From: an uncultured Adlercreutzia sp.
GTDB taxonomy: Bacteria; Actinomycetota; Coriobacteriia; Coriobacteriales; Eggerthellaceae
Length of the DNA: 64,000 nucleotides
NCBI RefSeq assembly: GCF_958431955.1
Contig: NZ_CAUASN010000011.1
Span: 1 to 64,000 of the forward strand
Reading direction: 5' to 3'
Below, in pieces: positions 25,655-33,502 of the stretch (the first letter of the stretch is position 1; every line of letters begins with the position of its first letter). The notes below the pieces were generated by a model. It made no database searches. It was not told the DNA's origin and worked only from the letters and a program-made list of their open reading frames with translations. The position numbers and the translations under genes were made by a program.

Positions 25655-25846
25655 ATGTCGAAGGTTTGCGAAGTTTGCGGTAAGCACCCCGTCGCTGGTC
25701 GTAGCATCAGCCACTCCCATCGTGTGAGCAACCGCATGTTCCGTCCGAACATCCAGAAGATCACCATTCGCGATGCGAAGGGCCGTGTCCGTCGCGCGAA
25801 CGTGTGCACCTCCTGCATGAAGGCCGGGAAGGTGGAGCGCGCCTAA
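25655..25846 (+). CDS. rpmB: 50S ribosomal protein L28
   Basis: A protein of 63 aa. MSKVCEVCGKHPVAGRSISH is the classic L28 start, with CxxC in the first eight residues and a second CTSCM pair near the C-terminus, i.e. the zinc-binding (C+) form. SHRVSNRMFRPNIQKI and RRANVCTSCMKAGKVERA complete the family pattern. Own promoter and terminator make it monocistronic. Confidence 0.97.
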   Translation: MSKVCEVCGKHPVAGRSISHSHRVSNRMFRPNIQKITIRDAKGRVRRANVCTSCMKAGKVERA

Positions 25847-25873
25847 CTGTCGCTCCGCTTCTGCTTGAACTCG

Positions 25874-25896
25874 AAAGCCCGCACTGCGGGCTTTTC
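25874..25896 (+). terminator. Rho-independent terminator of rpmB
   Basis: AAAGCCCGC / GCGGGCTTT stem with a 3-base loop ACT, followed by TTC; it starts 27 bases after the rpmB stop. Confidence 0.85.
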
Positions 25897-25965
25897 GTGT
25901 TTGTCGGCCGTAACGGGAGTGCGACCGTTACGCGGGCGCATCGGCGCGTGGCTCCGCGTCCGCTG

Positions 25966-25994
25966 TTGATAAGCTGCTGACAATCTGTCATAAT
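25966..25994 (+). promoter_or_regulatory. promoter of the large surface-protein gene
   Basis: -35 TTGATA (25966-25971) and -10 CATAAT (25989-25994) separated by exactly 17 bases, both near consensus. It gives a ~125-base 5' leader to the ATG at 26125; the leader has no convincing ORF. The rest of 25897-25965 shows nothing recognisable. Confidence 0.7.
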
Positions 25995-26124
25995 CTCGAC
26001 ACTTGGACTAACGTGTGCGAGCGTTTTCCGAAAACCATGATGAACTGGGTCAACGTCTCCCGGCTCCCGTAAAGACACGGTCTCGGAAAACCGCTCGATC
26101 GGTATTCGAGAGACGGAGCGAGCA

Positions 26125-29100
26125 ATGTGGAGCAGTGAATCGAGAAACACTCGGCCGCAGGGCGCGGAACGTGCCGACGCGCGCCGCAGCATGCCGTGGC
26201 ACCGCCGCGCCATGGCCGCTTTCCTTTCCGTGGCGCTGGTCGCGGGCGTGGCCCCCTGGGATGCCCGCGCCTTCGCGGAAAATGTTTCAGGGGGGGGGTC
26301 TTCTGAGATCGCCCTTGCGGATGCGGGCGCGTTCGACGAGCCGGTATCCGACGGCGCCGAGGGAGAGGGCGGCCTAGCCGACCCGGTCGGCGAGCCGGCG
26401 GCCGAGACGCCGGTTCCGGCCGCATCGTCCGAGGACGCGGGGGAGCTCGACGAGGACGAGCCCGCAGGCGAGGCCGCCGCACCCCTCGCGGCCCGCACGG
26501 CGGCTACCGATGAGCCTGCGGCCGACGAGCCAGCCGCCCAAGCCGCCTCGCTGCCCATCAAGACCTACGGCAAGGGTACGGCGGGAACCGCTCCGGTGCG
26601 GCACGCCCTGGGCGAGACGGTGGCGGGCTCTGCCGGGGACCAGAACGGCATGGTGTCCATGGTGGGCTCCTACCAGTTCAACGCCACGGGCAACACCAAC
26701 GTGCGCGGCAAGTACACCTCCATCGTCGCCCAGGCGCTCCACTCCAGCCGCGTGGAGAAGCTCACGGACCTTTCGGGGGCCGCCGCCGACAAGGCCCTCT
26801 CCGGCTACGATATGGCACCGATGAGCAGCAGCTATGTAGGAGGCAAGACCACCGGCGGCGCCGGTACGGGCAACTATCCCGCCACGGGCAACAATTCCTC
26901 CTCCGCCGAGCTCGTGCGTCCCTCCAGCACGGCGAAGATCGTGAAGGCCTACCTCGTCATCGCGTGCACCCAGTCGGCGGACTTCGTCAGCACCGCCTCT
27001 CCGCTCGCCCAGTACGGCGTGAGTTTCGTGGCCCCCGACGAGGACACGGTGTACCGCATGTACCCCGAGGTGGTCTACCGCGACAACGGAGCGTCCGACA
27101 ACGGGGCGAAGGCCCGCTACTCCTGCTTCTTCGACGTGACCGACATCGTGACGAGCCAGAAGAACCGCGGCTACGGCTGGTACACGGTACTCAACATTCC
27201 CATGACGTCCATGAGCGGGGGGACTGATCGCAACAAGGCTGACGTGGGCACCGACTACTTCGGCTCCTGGCGCCTGGTCGTGGTGGAGGAGGAGACGACC
27301 CTTCCGCCCCGTATGCTGCGCTTGAAGCTCGGCGGCGTGGCCGTGCAGAACGGCGGTGCCGCCAACGTCGAGATCAGCGGTGAGGGCCTGAGCGTGGCCC
27401 CGAACCCCACAGGCCAGCTCATCGCCTCCATGGACGGCACCGACTGCGACAGTGGCAACACGCAGAACATCAGCTACACCACGAGCGCGAGCTCTTCGGC
27501 GAAGATCGTGACGAACAACGCGATGGGCCGGGCGCTGTCCAACAAGTACTTCCGCCTGCGCATCGACAACGGGAGCCTGCTCTCCGATGCGACGAGCTTC
27601 GATCCCGCCCCCATCAACGTGAACGCCTCGGGCCACTCCTATGAATCGAACGCCATCAAGACCACTCACAACACCGACCTCACCATCCAGGAGATCAACG
27701 ACAACCACGGGGGCATGACCCTCACGGGCGGCGAGAGCCGCGTGAATATGACGGTGTCCACCTCCTCGGCCCCCACCATCCTCTCGGTGCTCGGGCTCGC
27801 CCTCGACATCGTGGCGCCGGAGTTCCGCACCACGCTCACCATCGCGAATCTGGACCAGCACTACTCCACGGCCGACGCGGGCTACGAGGACAAGCCCAAC
27901 GGCCGCTACGCCCAGACGGCGAGCGCCGGCGACACCCTGCGCGCCACCATGGTCTGCGAGAACGTCAGCGACTCGAAGAAGTTCATCGGCCTGCAGGATC
28001 CCGTGGTCACACTGAAGATGAAGTCGTTCAAGACCATCGACGAGGATTCCATCTCCGCCTTCTTCTACCCGGGCCTCTACCGCGACGACAGCTCCCAGCG
28101 GCCCGAGAGCGAGGGCAAGATCATCCTCGACAACGTGCAGGTGACCTACAACGAGGCCGAGGGCTGCTACGAGATAACCGCCTCCTCCAACAAGCTGGAG
28201 AAGATCCAGGAGAAGGGCTACTTCGAGGTGACCTTCACCGGCCAGGCCAACGACAGCGTCGATTACGTGGAATACGAGAATTACGCTGCGGTGGAGGGCG
28301 ACTACGTGGACGAGCAGAACAGCGTCCACGACGCGTTCCACATGGCGGCTCTCGGCTCGGTGTACACCACGACGGCCTCCGACAAGGCCCGCTACCCGCT
28401 CACCGTGACGGCGGTGGGGCCGGGCCAGGCGACGGGCACGGCGAAGTACTACGAGGGCGATATTGCCGAGATCTCCTGGGAGGCCGACGCGGATGCCCAT
28501 GTGGCCGCCGTCTTCGAGGACTCCTCGGTGCGCGACGATTTGGTGGCCGACTCCAAGGCCGCGCCCTCTCAGGCCCGCATGCTCGCCCTGCTGCGCTCCG
28601 TCATCCGCGCCACGCCCCTCGCGAACAGCGCCGAGGTGACCATGGAGGGCAAGGCCAAGGAGGTCATCATCGTCTTCGAGGCCGACGACTCCGAGGCCGA
28701 CGACCCGGAGGGCCCCGACAACACCGTGCAGGAGAACGCCTTCGCGGTGAACACCGTCGCCGACGGCGGCGTGGCCTCCATGACCGATAGCGGCACGGTG
28801 CAGAAGGGCAGCGACTACTCCGTCAGCTGGTCGGTGAAGCCGGGCTACCGCATCGTGTCGGTGGAGGTGGACGGCGTAGCGGTGCCCTTCAACGAGGGCA
28901 CGAGCTCTATCGACTTCAGCCAGATCGGCGCGAACCACACGGTGAAGGTGCTCACCCAGCGCGTGGCCTCGGACGGGTCCGACGGCACCTGGGTGGTCTC
29001 CACCACCATCAGCGGGCCGGGTACCATCTCGCCTACCAAGGCCGTGCGCGCCGGCGAGAGCTACCAGGTAGAATGGGGCGCCCAGGCCGGCTCGACCGAC

Positions 29101-31092
29101 GCGGTGCTCTCGCTCGTGAAAGTGGACGGCCAGGTGGTCTACGACGAGTACCTGAACAATCCGAAGACCGACACCGACAACGAGGCCAAGAAGGATCAGA
29201 CGAGCGTCTCGTTCGACAACATCCGCGGCAACCACACGGTGGAGGTGGTCTACCGCGGCACCACGGTGCAGAACACCTACGCCGACGACCACGTGGTCGA
29301 CACGGCCATCAGCGGCGGGTTGGGCACCATCTCGCCCTCGGTGACGGTGCCGGAGAGCTCCACAGAGGACGTGACGGTCACCGTCACCCCCGAGGGCGGC
29401 AGCGAGGTGGAGGGCATCTACCTCGTGCGCGGCTCGGTGCGCCAGCTGCTCGAGAACGGCAAGAACGGCGTGGTCATCGCCACGGGCGCCGACGGCAAGG
29501 TGACGGTGACGCTGCCGCGCGACGCCATCGACGCCAACTGCACGGTGGAGGCTATCTTAAGCGCCCCCGACTCCGATCCGGGCACGCCGCCGAGCGCCAC
29601 CTACCAGATCACCACCGCCATCGCCGGCGGCTCCGGCGGCAAGATCACCGCCTCCCAGATCGGCATCGCCGCTGGCGAGAGCCGCCAGATCCACTGGGAG
29701 TCCGATGCCGACCGCCACGTGATCGCCGTCATGGTGGACGGCAAGATGCGCGACGACCTTCTGACCCAGGGCGGTGTGGACTTCACGAACATCTCCGGCG
29801 ACCACAGCGTTATCGTGTACGTATCCGACCGCGAGTCCACCGGCGGCGACAACCCGGGCGGCGAGCCGGTGAACCCGGACAACCCGGACGGCCACGACCC
29901 GAACCCCGTCGACCCTACCAACCCCGAGCGCCCCGGCACCCCGGGCAATCCCGGCGGCATTCCCTCGCAGCCCGGCGACGAGCGCTACCTCTATGTGAAC
30001 GTGACCACCATCGGCGCGGGCGTGGCGACGCCCTCGGTGTCGGCGAAGGTCGGGGGGACCGCCGAGGTGTCCTGGAAGGCCGCCCGCGGCCACAAGGTGG
30101 CGTCCGTTGTCGTGGACGGCATCGAGCGCTTGGATCTCATGCGCGATTTGGAGCGCGGCGATCTGTCCTTCGAGAACATCCAGCGGAGCCACAGCGTCGT
30201 GGTGAGGTTCGAGAAGGATCCCGACTACGATCCCGCCACCGACGATCGCGAGGACCCGGAGGATCCCGATGAGGCCTACGACCCCGACGACCCCCGCGAC
30301 GACATCGACGTGACCGACCCTGCCGGCTACTCGCTCGTGACGACGAAGATCCTCGGCGGCTCCGGCGACATCACGGGCACCACCTACAACGCCCCCGGCT
30401 CGAAGCGCGTGGTGTCGTGGGCCCCGGCGGAGGGCTACTACGTGCAGGCGGTCTACGTGGACGGCAAGGAGATCACCTTGGCCGACGGCCAGACGAGCTA
30501 CGAGTTCGCCAATCTGGAGGGCGGCGTGCACCACTCCATCGAGGTGCGCATGGCGCCGCTCGTGCCCGAGGAGCCCGATAATCCCGACAACCCCGACAAC
30601 CCCGACGGGAACGGCCCGGGAGATGGCGAGGGGCCCGATATCGTCATCGACGAGCCCGTCACCTTCCCGCCGATGCCCGGCGGCGTGATCACGCCCGACG
30701 ACATCCTCGACTTCATCGAGGACACCTTCGGCGATCACCCCGGTCTTCCCGACGGCGTACCGGAGGTGGTCATCCGCAAGGACGGCCAGGTGGTCGACAA
30801 GATCGACCAATCGGTGCCTGGCACCTACGTCATCGAGGTGACCTACACCGCCGCCGACGGCACGAAGAGGGTCGTGCGCCTCACCTACGTGGTGCCCGGC
30901 GACGGGGGCGCCGGGGGCGAGGGCGGTGCCGCGGGTGATTCCGGCGACGATGCGACGAAGGTGAGCCTGCGCGGCCGGCTCGCGCTCGCCCAGACCGGCG
31001 ACGGCGTGGCCGCCGCGACCGCCACGGTCCTGGCGCTGGCCCTTGCGGCCGCCGCCGTCCTTATCCTGGCGCGCCGGCGCCTGGGGGCCTAG
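26125..31092 (+). CDS. sortase-anchored multi-repeat surface protein with poly-G tract (ON frame)
   Basis: A protein of 1,655 aa. Arg-rich N-terminus, hydrophobic core (about 29-43) and likely signal-peptidase cleavage after AFA at residue 51. Immediately after are three Gly codons formed by nine G bases (26290-26298). An Ala/Glu/Pro-rich linker (~60-150) leads into a large domain (~150-700) with pilin/isopeptide-like wording (AYLVIA, FFDVTDIV, GSWRLVVVEEE). About seven related repeats of 70-90 residues follow between ~760 and ~1480 (pattern: ISGGxGxI, VxW, VVDG, NHTVEV). Pro/Asp/Asn-rich spacers (NPDNPDG) and a final Ig-like domain (EVVIRKDGQVVDKI) come next. The C-terminus has LAQTG (1621-1625), a hydrophobic helix and RRR, an LPXTG-type sorting signal. 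Likely adhesin; ligand unknown. Start supported by GGAG upstream and the promoter at 25966. Confidence 0.9.
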   Translation: MWSSESRNTRPQGAERADARRSMPWHRRAMAAFLSVALVAGVAPWDARAFAENVSGGGSSEIALADAGAFDEPVSDGAEGEGGLADPVGEPAAETPVPAASSEDAGELDEDEPAGEAAAPLAARTAATDEPAADEPAAQAASLPIKTYGKGTAGTAPVRHALGETVAGSAGDQNGMVSMVGSYQFNATGNTNVRGKYTSIVAQALHSSRVEKLTDLSGAAADKALSGYDMAPMSSSYVGGKTTGGAGTGNYPATGNNSSSAELVRPSSTAKIVKAYLVIACTQSADFVSTASPLAQYGVSFVAPDEDTVYRMYPEVVYRDNGASDNGAKARYSCFFDVTDIVTSQKNRGYGWYTVLNIPMTSMSGGTDRNKADVGTDYFGSWRLVVVEEETTLPPRMLRLKLGGVAVQNGGAANVEISGEGLSVAPNPTGQLIASMDGTDCDSGNTQNISYTTSASSSAKIVTNNAMGRALSNKYFRLRIDNGSLLSDATSFDPAPINVNASGHSYESNAIKTTHNTDLTIQEINDNHGGMTLTGGESRVNMTVSTSSAPTILSVLGLALDIVAPEFRTTLTIANLDQHYSTADAGYEDKPNGRYAQTASAGDTLRATMVCENVSDSKKFIGLQDPVVTLKMKSFKTIDEDSISAFFYPGLYRDDSSQRPESEGKIILDNVQVTYNEAEGCYEITASSNKLEKIQEKGYFEVTFTGQANDSVDYVEYENYAAVEGDYVDEQNSVHDAFHMAALGSVYTTTASDKARYPLTVTAVGPGQATGTAKYYEGDIAEISWEADADAHVAAVFEDSSVRDDLVADSKAAPSQARMLALLRSVIRATPLANSAEVTMEGKAKEVIIVFEADDSEADDPEGPDNTVQENAFAVNTVADGGVASMTDSGTVQKGSDYSVSWSVKPGYRIVSVEVDGVAVPFNEGTSSIDFSQIGANHTVKVLTQRVASDGSDGTWVVSTTISGPGTISPTKAVRAGESYQVEWGAQAGSTDAVLSLVKVDGQVVYDEYLNNPKTDTDNEAKKDQTSVSFDNIRGNHTVEVVYRGTTVQNTYADDHVVDTAISGGLGTISPSVTVPESSTEDVTVTVTPEGGSEVEGIYLVRGSVRQLLENGKNGVVIATGADGKVTVTLPRDAIDANCTVEAILSAPDSDPGTPPSATYQITTAIAGGSGGKITASQIGIAAGESRQIHWESDADRHVIAVMVDGKMRDDLLTQGGVDFTNISGDHSVIVYVSDRESTGGDNPGGEPVNPDNPDGHDPNPVDPTNPERPGTPGNPGGIPSQPGDERYLYVNVTTIGAGVATPSVSAKVGGTAEVSWKAARGHKVASVVVDGIERLDLMRDLERGDLSFENIQRSHSVVVRFEKDPDYDPATDDREDPEDPDEAYDPDDPRDDIDVTDPAGYSLVTTKILGGSGDITGTTYNAPGSKRVVSWAPAEGYYVQAVYVDGKEITLADGQTSYEFANLEGGVHHSIEVRMAPLVPEEPDNPDNPDNPDGNGPGDGEGPDIVIDEPVTFPPMPGGVITPDDILDFIEDTFGDHPGLPDGVPEVVIRKDGQVVDKIDQSVPGTYVIEVTYTAADGTKRVVRLTYVVPGDGGAGGEGGAAGDSGDDATKVSLRGRLALAQTGDGVAAATATVLALALAAAAVLILARRRLGA
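26290..26298 (+). repeat. G9 homopolymer inside the surface-protein gene
   Basis: Nine consecutive G at codons 56-58, just after the predicted signal-peptide cleavage site. With nine the gene is in frame. One extra G would give a TGA within three codons (TCTTCTGA is next). The position is well suited to slipped-strand phase variation. Confidence 0.85.
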
Positions 31093-31120
31093 GGCCCGCG
31101 AGGGGAGACGGGTCTTTTCC

Positions 31121-31155
31121 AGGGGCGTCCCGCATCGGGGCGCCCCTACTTTATG
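31121..31155 (+). terminator. likely terminator of the surface-protein gene
   Basis: AGGGGCG (31121-31127) pairs with CGCCCCT (31141-31147) over a 13-base loop that can extend the stem, then ACTTTA. The T-run is weak. Confidence 0.5.
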
Positions 31156-31207
31156 GAATATGCCCGACGGTCAACCATGGGTAACCGCGCCGCCATCTTC
31201 CTTGCGC

Positions 31208-31213
31208 TATACT
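31208..31213 (+). promoter_or_regulatory. putative -10 box for asp23-fakA
   Basis: TATACT, 5 of 6 to consensus, 46 bases upstream of the asp23 ATG. The -35 region is GC-rich and not convincing. Confidence 0.4.
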
Positions 31214-31258
31214 CTTGGCACGAACCTATGTGAAAACTCAGAGGAAAGGACGCCTCCC

Positions 31259-31606
31259 ATGAGTTCTGCGATTTCCGGCAACTTGCACGTCGCCAACGAC
31301 GTGCTGGCCGATCTGGTCGGCAACGCCGCCATGGAGTGCTACGGCGTGGTGGGCGTGTGCGCGCCGAATGCCGCCGACGGCATCGCGAAGATCCTCCCCG
31401 CCAGCCGCCTACGCCGCGGCGTGGTGGTCAACAGCCTCGATGAGGGCGTGCACGTGGACCTCTACATCATCGTGGAGTACGGAACCAACATCGCCACGGT
31501 GTCGCGCAACCTGATCGACCAGGTCAGCTTCGCGCTGAAGGAGTACGCGCGCGTGCCGCTCGCCGGCGTGGACGTGCATGTGATGGACGTCAAGGTGCGT
31601 CGCTAG
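31259..31606 (+). CDS. Asp23/Gls24 family envelope protein
   Basis: A protein of 115 aa. The single Asp23 domain is recognisable from ISGNLHVANDVLADLVGNAA near the start, ECYGVVGVCAP (about 27-37), VVVNSLDEGVHVDLYIIVEY and the end VAGVDVHVMDVKVR-like LAGVDVHVMDVKVRR. Asp23 proteins are membrane-proximal factors of the Gram-positive envelope. Start supported by GAGGAAAGGACG upstream. It is followed by fakA, the same order as yloU-yloV in Bacillus. Short, complete, with no odd features. Confidence 0.9.
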   Translation: MSSAISGNLHVANDVLADLVGNAAMECYGVVGVCAPNAADGIAKILPASRLRRGVVVNSLDEGVHVDLYIIVEYGTNIATVSRNLIDQVSFALKEYARVPLAGVDVHVMDVKVRR

Positions 31607-31686
31607 CCCCCATTTGAGCCGGGTGCCGGCGGGGCCGCGAGGGTGCGGCCCGCATCGCGTCGCCCTTGAAGGAGCATCAAACGCTT

Positions 31687-33315
31687 ATGTCTACTTACAC
31701 TTCCAACAACATCCTGAATGCCGTGGCCGCCGCCGCCAAGACGCTCGACGAGCGCAAGGAGGAGGTCAACCGCCTGAACGTGTTCCCCGTGCCTGACGGC
31801 GACACGGGCACGAACATGTCGCTGACCATCCAGAGCGTGGTGGGCAACGTGGCCAACCTCGCCATCGGCGCCAGCGCGCCCGAGGTGCGCAAGGCCATCA
31901 CCACCGGCGCGCTCATGGGCGCCCGCGGCAACTCCGGCGTCATCACCTCCCAGATCCTGCGCGGCCTGTGCGAGGGCAGCCAGAGCTTCGATACCTTCGA
32001 CACCGCCTCGGTGTCTGCGGCCTTCGCCAAAGCCGTGGAAGTGGCTTTCCAGGCTGTGCGCAAGCCGGTGGAGGGCACCATCCTCACCGTGCTGCGCGAT
32101 GCGGCCGCCGCGGCCAAGAACGCCGAGGAGGAGGGGCTTTCCACCGAGGATGCCCTCGACGCCATCGTGGCCGAGGCCTACGCCTCGGTGCAGCGCACCC
32201 CCGACCTTCTGCCGGTGCTCAAGGAGCACGGCGTGGTGGATGCGGGCGGCTTTGGCCTGGCCATCATCTTCGACGCCTTCACCGCAGCCCTTCTGGGCCG
32301 GGCGGGCACCATGGTCGACGAGCTGTCCTTCGGGCGCGCGTCGCACCCGAAGGTGGAGATCGAGCAGGTGAACGACTGGGAGGGCTCCCAGTACCGCTAC
32401 TGCAACGAGTTCCTCGTCGATTCCGACACGCTCGACCGCGAGGAGGCGCTGAACTTCCTGTCCACCATGGGCGACTGCGAGCTGTGCGTGGGCGACGTGC
32501 CGAAGTTCAAGGTGCACGTGCACTCCGACCATCCTGATCAGGTGCTGGCCTACTTCCTCGAGCGCGGCCAGGTATCCGAGGTGTTCATCCACAACATGCA
32601 GATGCAGTCGGCCGAGCGCACCGAGAAGCTGGCCGCCGAGGAGGAAGCGGAGAAGAAGCCCGTGGGCTTCGTGGCCGTGGCCGCGGGCGAGGGCAACGCC
32701 GCCATCCTGAAGAGCCTCGGGGTGGACGTGGTCGTCTCGGGCGGCCAGACTATGAACCCCTCCACGAAGGACTTGCTCGATGCGGCCGGCGCGGTGAATG
32801 CCGATGCCGTCATCATCCTGCCGAACAACTCGAACATCATCATGGCAGCCAATTCCGCCGCCGAGCTGGCCGAGGTTCCCTGCGCCGTGGTGCCCACCAA
32901 GTCGGTGCCCCAGGCCTTCTCGGCCCTGTTCGCCGTCGATCAGGACGCCTCGCTTGAGACCAACGTCGAGGAGATGACCGAGGCGGCGGCCGCCGTGAAG
33001 ACCGGCGAGGTCACCTGGGCCACCCGCGACTCGAAGGACGCCGAGGGCAACCCCATTGCCGAGGGCGATGTCATCGGCATTGCCGACGGCTCCATCGAGG
33101 CGGTGGACGACTCCATCGACGGCGCGGTGCTCACGCTGCTCGAGAAGATGGACGCCGACGATGCCGACACCTGCACCATCCTGGCCGGCGAGGGCTACGC
33201 TGATGCCGATCTGGAGGCGCTCGTGGAGAAGATCGAGGAGGCCTACGAGGATCTGGAGGTGGACGCCCAGCGCGGCGAGCAGCCTCTCTATCCGATTGTT
33301 TTCTCCGTTGAATAA
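31687..33315 (+). CDS. fakA: DAK2/DegV-type protein: fatty-acid kinase catalytic subunit FakA (YloV)
   Basis: A protein of 542 aa. N-terminal DhaL-type nucleotide-binding domain with NVFPVPDGDTGTNMSLT (about 26-42; three Asp bind Mg-ATP), TGALMGARGNSGVITSQILRG (~75-95), KPVEGTILTV and HGVVDAGGFGLAII. The C-terminal half contains the middle (MADG-type) and DegV-like regions, VVSGGQTMNPSTKDLL and LPNNSNIIMAA. In Firmicutes FakA phosphorylates fatty acids bound to FakB; no fakB is in the window. Start ATG 31687 has AAGGAG 12 bases upstream; a TTG at 31666 is a weaker alternative. The stop codon lies inside a perfect hairpin (33307-33334). Confidence 0.92.
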   Translation: MSTYTSNNILNAVAAAAKTLDERKEEVNRLNVFPVPDGDTGTNMSLTIQSVVGNVANLAIGASAPEVRKAITTGALMGARGNSGVITSQILRGLCEGSQSFDTFDTASVSAAFAKAVEVAFQAVRKPVEGTILTVLRDAAAAAKNAEEEGLSTEDALDAIVAEAYASVQRTPDLLPVLKEHGVVDAGGFGLAIIFDAFTAALLGRAGTMVDELSFGRASHPKVEIEQVNDWEGSQYRYCNEFLVDSDTLDREEALNFLSTMGDCELCVGDVPKFKVHVHSDHPDQVLAYFLERGQVSEVFIHNMQMQSAERTEKLAAEEEAEKKPVGFVAVAAGEGNAAILKSLGVDVVVSGGQTMNPSTKDLLDAAGAVNADAVIILPNNSNIIMAANSAAELAEVPCAVVPTKSVPQAFSALFAVDQDASLETNVEEMTEAAAAVKTGEVTWATRDSKDAEGNPIAEGDVIGIADGSIEAVDDSIDGAVLTLLEKMDADDADTCTILAGEGYADADLEALVEKIEEAYEDLEVDAQRGEQPLYPIVFSVE

Positions 33316-33334
33316 AACTTTCGTTTTATTCAAC
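33307..33334 (+). terminator. 12-bp hairpin overlapping the fakA stop codon
   Basis: GTTGAATAAAAC (33307-33318) and GTTTTATTCAAC (33323-33334) are perfect complements around loop TTTC. The fakA stop lies in the left arm. There is no T-run after it, although the right arm is U-rich. A terminator or mRNA-end stabiliser is likely. Confidence 0.6.
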
Positions 33335-33502
33335 CCCGACGCTGCGGTTCCGACAGGCACCTGGCCTTGCGCTTCAAAGCTTGCCTTCGCGTAACGAAGT
33401 ACGCTCAGCCGCTTTTCAGCACAATTCCAGGCACCTGTCGGACCCTCGCTGACTTCCTCGGGCGAACCTCTGCGACAAAAGTTTTCTATTAAGGGATTTG
33501 GA

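Noticed and set aside
26374..29292. Very long minus-strand open frames (e.g. 972 codons here, 1,457 codons opposite rnc-smc at 42555-46928)
   Set aside because: Antisense shadows of GC-rich genes: His/Gly/Val/Leu-rich translations without domains, opposite unmistakable genes.
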